DNA of 64,000 nt from Ryuthela nishihirai (lineage: Eukaryota; Arthropoda; Arachnida; Araneae; Heptathelidae): contig JAWZYU010000126.1 of NCBI GenBank assembly GCA_038380435.1, positions 701,202 through 765,201 of the forward strand, in the 5' to 3' direction. The position numbers were made by a program, and so were the translations under genes. Of the stretch, positions 55,928-64,000 are shown piece after piece; position 1 is the stretch's first letter, and the number at the start of each line of letters is the position of its first letter. The notes below the pieces were generated by a model that had not been told where the DNA came from, did not search any database, and worked only from the letters and a program-made list of their open reading frames with translations.

Positions 55928-56132
55928 CTAAAATAAATACCCCTTCAAGCAGCTGCTTGCCACAGAGGTCTGACAGGAGCCTGTCAGTTTATATGCCACA
56001 GTAGAACGTCTGTGAGGATGGCAGGACCTCAGCAGAAAAACAACACACACATCCATGCTTTGCCAGGGGCTCGAACCCAGATCCCTTAGATCAGTAGCCA
56101 AGCGTGCTAACCACTCGGCCTCCCTCGCCAAC
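55928..56132 (-). mobile_element. SINE-B, full length
   Basis: From the tail (AAATAAATACCCCTTCAAGC) to the head (CCACTCGGCCTCCCTCGCC). B box GGCTCGAACCC (+ strand reading) is kept. The first bases of the head differ from other copies. Confidence 0.87.
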
Positions 56133-56159
56133 CAAATTAAATCCTGGAAACGTGCCTAT

Positions 56160-56464
56160 CTGAGCGGGAACATTTTTACTTACAATGGGCTAAATGGCCA
56201 GGTCACAAGGATCCCAAAACCTCAGAGAAGATTCGGAGAAAGTGATGTACTATAGTGACTATGCTCCACACTAGACGATCCACTGTGTCCTTTAATGTAT
56301 ACAGGGTATGGGGGATATCCTGTACACGGACCACGGATTAACGTTTAATCTGATGGACGGTGGTCTTTCTATGCCCATCGACGTCCTCTTTCTCACCACA
56401 TGGATAAACACACTTAAGGTTTTTAAAGCAACGTGATACAAATATCCGGAGTGTGGCGAGTTTA
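56160..56464 (-). mobile_element. SINE-A, old copy, 3' and body part
   Basis: Diverged copy with AATGGGCTAAATGGCCAGG, TGTCCTTTAATGTATACAGG and GATTAACGTTTAATCTGATGG. A younger SINE-A inserted at its GGAGATAAG site; the head continues at 56873-56955. Confidence 0.8.
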
Positions 56465-56475
56465 ACGGAGATAAG

Positions 56476-56861
56476 GGTTTGGGTTGTTTTACCTCTGAGC
56501 GGCACTTTTTTGCACACCATGGGCTAAATGGCCAGGTCACATGGACCCCGAAGACTCAGAGAAGATAGGGGGAGGGGACCCACTGGAACAGCTGTTGGGA
56601 GACAGATGGTAGCCTCCCGTCAAGGCCATCCAGCGTGTTCTTTAACGTGCACAGGGTATGGCTCTCCTGCACACGGGGCCACGGCTTAACGTCCCATCCA
56701 ACGGACGGCGGCCTTTCTCAAGCCCATCGGTGTCCCCTACTGACCGTGGGCAGGGCGGGGAATTTTGCGGAGATAAGTCTCAACGCTGACCCAGCTGGGA
56801 CTCGAACCTGGGAACTACAGATTACAAGCCTGGCGCGCTACCGACTGGCCACCCCCGCCCC
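56476..56861 (-). mobile_element. SINE-A, full length with 11-bp TSD, nested in older SINE-A
   Basis: Perfect ACGGAGATAAG at 56465-56475 and 56862-56872. The TSD is itself a piece of the older SINE-A body. Confidence 0.95.
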
Positions 56862-56872
56862 ACGGAGATAAG

Positions 56873-56955
56873 CCTCGATGTTGACCCACCATGACTCAAA
56901 CATCCAAACTGCAGATTACGATCTGGGCCTCGCTACCGGCTCAGCCAACTCAAGC
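56873..56955 (-). mobile_element. SINE-A, old copy, head part
   Basis: Continues the split older copy: CCTCGATGTTGACCCACC, then CTGCAGATTACGATCTGGGC and CTCGCTACCGGCTCAGCC. It is a diverged tRNA-like head. Confidence 0.75.
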
Positions 56956-57148
56956 CAATTGCTAAATGACATTTGTGAGTTAGGAACATCAGAGGATGCG
57001 GTCATTTCCCATTATCTTGTGACGTCACTTCCTGGGAGAGACGTAGTGTATTCGTATTAACGTGCTAAGGGCATCGGATTAGTCGTCTAGAGAAGGGAAG
57101 ATGCAAAATAATTCGTGCCAAAATGTTTTTTTTTTCACTTTTTAAGGC

Positions 57149-57537
57149 TTGGGTTGGGTTGTTTTACCTCTGAGCGGCACTTTTTTGCACACCATGAGCT
57201 AAATGCCCAGGTCACATGGACCCCGAAGGCTCAGAGAAGGTTGGGGGAGGGGACCCACTGGAACAGCTGTTGGGAGACAGATGGTAGCCTCCCGTCAAGG
57301 CCATCCATCGTGTTCTTGAACGTGCACAGTATATGGCTCTCTCGCACACGGGGCCACGGCTTAACGTCCCATCCGACGGACAGCGGCCTTTCCAAGCCCA
57401 TCGGTGTCCCCTAGTGACTGTGGGCAGGGCGGGGAATATTGCGGAGATAAATCTCAACGCTGTCCCAGCTGGGACTCGAACCTGGGAACTACAGATTACG
57501 AGCCTGGCGCGCTACCGACTGAGCCATCCCCCCCCCC
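57149..57537 (-). mobile_element. SINE-A, full length
   Basis: Near-consensus minus-strand copy from GGGTTGGGTTGTTTTACC to GAGCCATCCCCCCCCC. The flanks TTTTTAAGG and TTTTTTTAGGG could be a degraded TSD. Confidence 0.92.
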
Positions 57538-57814
57538 TTTTTTTAGGGCACATAGAGGAATATACGTTTTGTTTAATTCTTAATGTATATATTTTTTCAA
57601 ATCAGAGAGAAAATTTTTCACTCATGAAACTAATAAAATTTTAGCTCCGAAAGAGATCAATTGACCAACATTTGAAATTTTTCATTAGAATCATAGATTT
57701 CGATATAAGAGCGCCCCTAGAGATTTCGGGAATTCCCAACGAGGTCAGTCTCGACCTATAGCAAATAGAAACCCGATATCTTAACCGAACACAAGGACAC
57801 ACCATACCAAATTT

Positions 57815-58193
57815 AGCTTGGGATGGTGCTTTTTAAATCTGAGCGTCCCTTTTTTAGCACACAATGCGCTAAATCGCCAGGTCACATGGACCCCGAAGGC
57901 TCAGAGAAGGTTGGGGGAGGGGACCCACTGGAACAGCTGTTGGGAGACAGATGGTAGCCTCCTGTCAAGGCCATCCAGTGTGTTCTTTAACGTGCTCTCT
58001 CCCGCACACGGAGAGACGGCTTAACGTCCCATCCGACGGGCGGCGGCCTTTCCAAGCCCATCGGTGTCCCCTACTGACCGTGGGCAGTGCGGGGAGCTTT
58101 GCGGAGTTAAATCTCAAAGCTGACCCCAGTAGGACTCGAACCTGGAATCTGCAGATTTGGAGCCTGGCGCGCTACCGACTGAGCCACCTCCGC
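57815..58193 (-). mobile_element. SINE-A, moderately diverged
   Basis: The tail is altered (GGGATGGTGCTTTTTAAATC) and a short body segment (ACAGGGTATGG) is lost. The head is present to GAGCCACCTCCGCC. Confidence 0.88.
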
Positions 58194-58506
58194 CAGACCA
58201 AGTATGAGACAAAACGGTGAAGTACAACTATTTCAGACCCTCGAGGAATTACAGGGCATCAAAACCTGCCCGTACCAATGAGATCACAACAAACGTACAA
58301 GAAAAAGAGGTATATCGGTTCAACCCCCCTTAAATTCGCAATAGACCTCTTATCATTTCTTATCATTTGATTATTTTTTTCTAGCCAGTATCTTGAGAAT
58401 GACACAGATCCATCCCTTGATCTGCTATTGCTCCAGTTGGGTAGCTATCTGGAAATGTCTCATGTGGCCTTCCTTATGAAACATTTGCGGAACCATTTCT
58501 AAAGAG

Positions 58507-58974
58507 ATCTCCGCAAAATTCTCCGCCCTGCCCACGGTCAGTAGGGGACACCGATGGGCTTGGAAAGATCGCCGTCCGTCGGATGGAACGTTAAGCTATA
58601 TCACCGTGTGCGGGAGAGCCATACCCTGTGCACGTTAAAGAACACGCTGAATGGCCTTGACGGGAGGCTACCATCTGTCTCCCAACAGCTTGTTCCAGTG
58701 GGTTCCCTCCCCCAATCCTTCTCTGAGCCTTCGTGGTCCATGTGACCTGGCCATTTAGCCCATGGTGTGCAAAAATGTGCCGCTCAGAGGTAAAACAACC
58801 CAACGTTAAGGAACACACTGGATGGCCTTGACGGGAGGCTACCATCTGTCTCCTAACAGCTGTTCCAGTGGGTCCCCTCCCCCAACCTTCTCTGAGCCTT
58901 CGGGGTCCATGTGACTGGCCATTTAGCCCATGGTGTGCAAAAAAGTGCCACTCAGAGGTAAAACAACCCAACCC
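58507..58974 (+). mobile_element. SINE-A, headless with two modules, with 11-bp TSD
   Basis: Perfect TTTCTAAAGAG at 58496-58506 and 58975-58985. Starts at ATCTCCGCAAAATTC, so the head is missing, yet two 3' modules follow. A 5'-truncated multimer inserted in one event. Confidence 0.94.
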
Positions 58975-58985
58975 TTTCTAAAGAG

Positions 58986-59961
58986 AGTGGTTGAAACTTT
59001 CGTTTCTAGGGAAATCAGGATTTGTATCAAAGCTCATTACTCAGTACGTAAAGGGATATTTTCGGGCATCACTCTCTTCACAGAAGATTCAATGGTCATC
59101 ATTCAAAAAAGAATTCATGTGTTTTTTTTCTGGAGAAACATTTTTTTATTTCTTTATCTCTCTAGATTCCAAACGAAATTATCTCTGCTATTAAGTTATC
59201 TTCTCACCATCCATTCAGAAATATTCAAAAGAACATAAACCGAGAAGAAAAGTCACGTGCAATTAACAATCTTCCAGTCCTAACGTCAAATAACCGTTGA
59301 AAGCTCAAGATGCAGAAATGGTTGTTCATTTCCTGATTCAAAAGTTTTCGTCCAATCTCGTTTCCACCTTTACAGAATATTTCCCCCCCCCCCCCTTCTT
59401 CTTCTTGGTGCACTTAAGTCTCCCTCCTCTCTCGAGCGTTTCCTCCTCCTCCTCCTCCCACTTAATCCTCTCCGATCATAAGTGGGATGCGACTTAATAT
59501 GTAATCATTACGCACGCATCCGTGGATTGATGAAGGAAACACGGAAAGTCAAAACCTTTTCAAGCGAAAGGTGGTTTTCCCTTCCCTTGGAAAGTGGAAG
59601 TGAGACGACTTAATTTCCTTTTTTTTTTCAATACTACTATTCATTCTCTCCCCTGTTTCTTTCTTTCGCTTTTCCGCCAGTGCTTAATAGCATTTTTTCA
59701 GAGAGTTTTCAAACTCATCACGTTGTGATCGAACGGACTGATGACGACGATGGACTCTCGCATTGAATGAAACTGTAGATGGCGGCGATTGGTTCTGAAG
59801 CGTACGAAATTGCATCCTATTTTGCACTTTTAAATTTTTTTTTGTTCCTCTTATTCTCCCGCGATCGGAAAGCTTGATGGAAATTCATCCTTGGGATGTT
59901 TTTATTGCTGTTCTTAGTAACAGAGGTGGTAATTGGGCGTGAACGGCAGAGATTTTAAAAA
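58986..59961. other. Unique stretch, nothing recognised
   Basis: No gene seen. C run near 59388 and a CCT-rich part near 59445. Confidence 0.5.
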
Positions 59962-59974
59962 TAATTTGTAAGGA

Positions 59975-60868
59975 TTGGGTTGGGTTGTTTTCTCTGAGCG
60001 GCTCTTTTTTTGCACACCATGGGCTAAATGGCCAGGTCACGAGGATCCCGAAGGCTCAGAGAAGGTTGGGGAAGGGGACCCACTGGAACAGCTGTTGGGA
60101 GACAGATGGTTGCCTCCCGTCAAGGTCATTCAGCGTGTTCTTTAACGTTGGGTTGTTTTACCTCTGAGCGGCACTTTTTTGCACACCATGGGCTAAATGG
60201 CCAGGTCACATGGACCCCGAAGGCTCAGAGAAGGTTGGGGGAGGGGACCCACTGGAACAGCTGTTGGGAGACAGATGGTAGGCTTCCGTCAAGGCCATCC
60301 AGCGTGTTCTTTAACGTTGGGTTGTTTTACCTCTGAGCGGCACTTTTTTGCACACCATGGGCTAAATGGCCAGGTCACATGGACCCCGAAGTCTCAGAGA
60401 AGGTTGGGAGAGGGGACCCACTGGAACAGCTGTTGGGAGGCAGATGATAGCCTCACGTCAAGACCATCCAGAGTGTTCTTTAACGTTGGGTTGTTTCACC
60501 TCTGAGCGGCACTTTTTTGCACACCATGGGCTAAATGGCCAGGTCACATGGACCCCGAAGGCTCAGAGAAGGTTGGGGGAGGGGACCCACTGGAACAGCT
60601 GTTGGGAGACAGATGGTAGCCTCCCGTCAAGGCCATACAGCGTGTTCTTTAACGTGCACAGGGTATGGCTCTCCCGCACACGGAGCCACGGCTTAACGTC
60701 CCATCCGACGGACGGCGGCCTTTCCAAGCCCATCGGTGTCCCCTACTGACCGTGGGCAGGGCGGGGGTTTTGCGGAGATAAATCTCAACACTGACCCAGC
60801 TGGGACTCGAACCTGGGAACTACAGATTACGAGCCTGGCGCGCTACCGACTGAGCCACCCCCGCCCCC
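59975..60868 (-). mobile_element. SINE-A, four modules, with 13-bp TSD
   Basis: Perfect TAATTTGTAAGGA at 59962-59974 and 60869-60881 encloses four 3' modules, a body and a complete head (894 bp). Confidence 0.97.
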
Positions 60869-61068
60869 TAATTTGTAAGGAACACAAATCAAAATCGGTT
60901 ATTTCCGAATTAGAAGTGACATTCTGGAGAAATACAGATTAGGAAACAGGAATGAGAAAAAGTACTTAGTAAAATGTGGAAGAGTGGGGATTCCAAAAGG
61001 TTTCCTTCTTGGACTTTTTTCAAACAGCAAAACTGTGAAATTTGAAAAATTATGCACACTGCTTATCG

Positions 61069-61288
61069 TACAGTCGCTCAAAAAATATCCGAACACTATG
61101 GTTGATTACAGAATTCAGAAAAAAAATATATGACAACGATTTTTTTTAGAAATTAATGATCTGGCAACCTTTGTGTACTGTACACGAAGGTTGCCAGATC
61201 ACTAATTTCTAAAAAAAATCGTTGCCAGATATTTTTCCTGAATTCTGTAATCAACCATAGTGTTCGGATACTTTTTTGAGCGACTGTA
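61069..61288. mobile_element. Palindromic MITE, complete, TA to TA
   Basis: Both arms are present: TACAGTCGCTCAAAAAATAT at the left and CTTTTTTGAGCGACTGTA at the right, 220 bp in all, about 109 bp per arm with centre GTGTACTGTACAC. This is the best copy for defining the family. Confidence 0.88.
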
Positions 61289-61597
61289 AGGTGCTCATAT
61301 TATTTTGATACTAGATCGTGTGGGCTCACTCACGGAAATATTGAGCGTCTGCAGTTACCGTTCACAGCAAACTGGACCGTGTGCAGTTACTGCACACGCT
61401 CCAGTTTGCTGTGAACGGTAACTGGAGCGTGTACAGTTGCTGTACACGCTCCAAATATTTTTCCTGAATTCTGTAATCACGTGACACGAAGGTTGCCAGA
61501 TCACCAATTTCTAAAAAAATCAATGCCAGATATTTTTTCTGAATTCTTTAATCAACCATAGTGTTTGGATACTTTTTTGAGCGACTGCACGACTGTA
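61289..61597 (-). mobile_element. Composite palindromic MITE with 69-bp palindrome, inverted
   Basis: Linker with TTTTGATACTAGATCGTGTG, a 69-bp palindrome with one mismatch (61354-61422), the 31-bp hairpin (arms differ by loop), then a MITE arm to GAGCGACTGCACGACTGTA. Same layout as 16270-16573 in reverse. Confidence 0.83.
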
Positions 61598-61850
61598 ATT
61601 TTAAATAGTGACCATGTTTCGATTATTTTGTTTTTTTTTTTCGACATAGAAGGGGAAGGAACAGTATCGTGTGCGTCTGAAGAAATGGCCAAAACTTCTT
61701 TGCGAGCAGAGATCTGCGCAAGTCGATAGAAAACTGACTTCACCAGTACCAAAATGTCCAAGGAAAGACTTGGCAAGCATCAAATATTTTCGACGACCAA
61801 TTCATCTAAATCAGTTGTTCTCAACTTTTTGTTTTTTACCCTGAATAATT

Positions 61851-62230
61851 GGGGTGGCTCAGTCGGTAGCGCGCCAGGCTCGTAATCTGCTAGTTCCCAG
61901 GTTCGAGTCCCAGATGGGTCAGCGTTGAGATTTATCTCCGCAAAATTCCCCGCCCTGCCCACGGTCAGTAGGGGACACCGATGGGCTTATAAAGGCCGCC
62001 GTCCGTCGGATGGGACGTTAAGCCGTGGTCCCGTGTGTGGGAGAGCCATACCCTGTTTCACATGAAAGAACACGCTGGATGGCCTTGACGGGAGGCTACC
62101 ATCTGTTTCCCAACAGCTGTGCCAGTGGGTCCCCTCCCCCAACATTCTCTGAGCCTTCGGGGTCCATGTGACCTGGTCATTTAGCCCATGGAGTGCAAAA
62201 AAGTGCCGCTCAGAGGTAAAACAGCCCAAC
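61851..62230 (+). mobile_element. SINE-A, near full length
   Basis: Head starts GGGGTGGCTCAGTCGG, missing a few 5' bases. Body and tail are complete apart from small changes (CCTGTTTCACATGAAAG). Confidence 0.92.
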
Positions 62231-62544
62231 TGAACACTTTAATTTCTCTCTATAATTGAGTGGTTGATGAAAAATAATGTTTTTATTCGGAAACGTTTAT
62301 TATTTTGTTGGCTTTCTTTTTATTTATTTATTTTCTCCTTCATTTTATGTCAAGAGATTAATGTAATCTAAATCACGTCCTTCCAGCTAATAAGCTTCAG
62401 CTAGTGGGATTTTTTATGTAAAATAATTATATATATATATACTTTGGAAAATAAATTTGAAAGGGATGGATAGAGGTTTATGTCCCAGTGATACCTTATC
62501 TGCTCGACTTTTTGTGCTGAACAGATCGAGGTTCGGTGTGTGTC
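62231..62544. other. AT-rich unique stretch
   Basis: No gene seen; an AT dinucleotide run lies near 62427-62440. Confidence 0.5.
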
Positions 62545-63763
62545 TCACCGGAGAACTTCAACATCACTTCGAAGAGCTTCTTCAATGTTCCGAACAGCAG
62601 CAACTAATTGTGTGCAAGGTCCAGGCTGCGAGGTGTACGTATGGTGGTAACATCTCCAGTGAAATTGCTCCAGGAATTTTGATGTCACATGGCTGTGCTC
62701 TATTACCCAGCAGTCCTGAAGGCCTTTTTGCCTCAAGTGCTGCACCCATCTGCCATTTTCAATCAAACCCTCTGCAAATGTTCTTGTCTCTTCTTCAGCT
62801 GGATGGCGTGACCATGCGCCATGTGTCACTCAGCACGTAAAGCCCACATGCGAACCTCGTGGACCATTTCGACACGTTTTTTACATCCATAATATCTGCA
62901 CCAAAGACCCCTTGATGTTGGCGACGAGATCCTCCATCCCAAAGAAATCTATTCACTGCACGAACCCTCTACACGAGATCGGGGCTGGGGTGGCTCAGTC
63001 GGTAGCGCGCCAGGCTCGTAATCTGTAGTTCCCAGGTTCGAGTCCCAGCTGGGTCAGCGTTGAGACTTATCTCCGCAAAAATTCCCCACCCTGCCAACGG
63101 TCAGTAGGGGACACCGATGGGCTTGGAACGGCTGCCGTTCGTCGGATGGGACGTTAAGCCGTGGCCACGTGTACGTGAGAGCCATACCCTGTTCACGTTA
63201 AAGAATACACTGGATGGATTTGACGGGAGGCTACCATCTGCCTCCCAACAGCTGTTCCAGTGGGTCCCCTCCCCCAACATTCTCTGAGCCTTCGGGGTCC
63301 TTGTGACCTGACCATTTAGCCCATGGTGTGTAAGAAAGTCCCGCTCAGAGGTAAAACAACTCAACTTTAAAGAACACGCTGGATGGCCTTGAGGGTAGGC
63401 TACCATCTGTCTCCCAACAGCTGTTCCAGTGGGTTCCCTCCCCCAACCTTCTCTGAGCCTTCGGGGTCCTTGTGACCTGGCCATTTAGTCCATGGTGTGC
63501 AAAAAAGTGCCGCTCAGAGGTAAAACAACCCAACCTACACGAGATCTTGTTTCGAATCGGGCCACCATATTCACCTGCTTATCCATCCACACGTAAGCGC
63601 TACGTCCTCTAGGCGGAAGATTAAAATGCATGTAGATGCCTTGACATTTGCATATTAATTCCTTCGCCAAGTGCAGCATGAAATTAATTGAACAGGACTC
63701 GTATTTATCGAGTTGAATCAACAGCCTCAAAGTCTTTACTTTTTGCCTTTCTTTTGGCCACAT
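62545..63763 (-). pseudogene. Decayed transposase-like region, possibly mariner/SETMAR type, split by SINE-A
   Basis: On the minus strand, degenerate segments resemble the N-terminal helix-turn-helix region of mariner-type transposases: RAVNRFLWDGG and NVSKWSTRF (about 62970-62850), then WSRHPAEEETRTFAEGLIEN and GRWVQHLRQKG (about 62820-62720), similar to the SGRP linker followed by a second helix-turn-helix. Stops and frame changes separate the pieces. A SINE-A with a 12-bp TSD (62981-63534) interrupts the region. No DDD/E catalytic part was seen. The match is weak and by eye; it could be another degenerate element. Confidence 0.3.
62981..63534 (+). mobile_element. SINE-A, full unit plus extra module, with 12-bp TSD
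   Basis: Perfect CTACACGAGATC at 62969-62980 and 63535-63546. Two 3' modules joined at CAACTCAACTTTAAAG. It splits a decayed transposase-like region. Confidence 0.96.
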
Positions 63764-64000
63764 GCTCCACTTTCACTGCATGACTCTGTATTCAGATCGA
63801 ATATTCAGTCTACAAAAGACTGACCTTTTGTTCTCTTTTGTGCTCTGGTTGCTGAATCTGTATAAAGTCATCTCGGTACAAATGGAAAAGCGTTTTGCTG
63901 TTTCACTCTCAAGAAATGTTTCTTTACCCTTTACAGAAAACATTAGTTCTTGTTTTTCAGACGAATTCCAAACTTCACATGTTACGAGGCAAAAAAAATT
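63764..64000. other. Unique end of window
   Basis: No gene or repeat family recognised. Confidence 0.5.

Noticed and set aside
62457..62840. 127-codon + strand open frame
   Set aside because: It overlaps a minus-strand transposase-like relic and has no recognisable domain of its own.

Overview
The window looks like intronic DNA from a large, repeat-rich animal genome. An arthropod, possibly a chelicerate, is my guess, based on repeat style and an AT-rich background. There is no operon-like organisation, no long intact host ORF, no rRNA and no functional tRNA. The one host coding element I recognise is a 91-bp exon at 51428-51518 on the + strand. It encodes the S1 region of a KCNQ-type (Kv7) voltage-gated potassium channel, has good splice sites, and matches the length and phase of KCNQ exon 2. 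I saw no other KCNQ exon, so most of the window is probably flanking intron.

The dominant feature is a tRNA-derived SINE, called SINE-A here. It has about 45-50 copies on both strands and covers about 23 kb (sum of the listed intervals). A unit copy is about 385 bp: a tRNA-like head with A and B boxes, a conserved central body, a 3' part, and a tail ending AAAACAACCCAACCC. Many insertions carry 11-14 bp target-site duplications (TSDs). Many copies are modular: the last 169 bp is repeated 2 to 7 times in tandem, with the same junction at every locus. Several such multimers are flanked by a single TSD, so they seem to be inserted ready-made. A second tRNA-derived SINE (SINE-B) lies around 20.7-22.1, 49.4 and 55.9-56.1 kb.

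Two large tandem arrays grew out of transposons. The array at 7145-10110 is a 60/79-bp minisatellite made from the 3' part of an old SINE-A copy, later interrupted by a young SINE-A with an 11-bp TSD. The array at 33400-39262 is a 128-bp satellite of about 45 monomers. It derives from a small hAT-like MITE, a single copy of which survives at 11125-11292. Its variant monomers recur in the same order about 2.2-2.3 kb apart, which indicates a higher-order duplication.

Other elements: a Tc1/mariner-like palindromic MITE family (1.1, 11.7, 16.3-17.1, 40.4, 45.2, 47.1-47.5, 61.1-61.6 kb), some copies carrying an exactly 69-bp near-perfect to perfect palindrome; a broken RTE-type LINE at 11.9-14.05 kb; a 3' fragment of such a LINE at 45.33-45.93 kb ending in (GAT)n; and a decayed, possibly mariner-type transposase at 62.5-63.76 kb split by a SINE-A. 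Between these lie AT-rich stretches with no recognisable genes, and a few more GC-rich unique stretches (3.9-4.2, 10.1-11.1, 24.4-24.8, 27.9-28.5, 30.2-30.9 kb) that might be intronic regulatory DNA.

Long open frames over SINE-A, the minisatellite and the 128-bp satellite are repeat artefacts and are not annotated as genes. All family assignments were made by eye and memory, without database searches.
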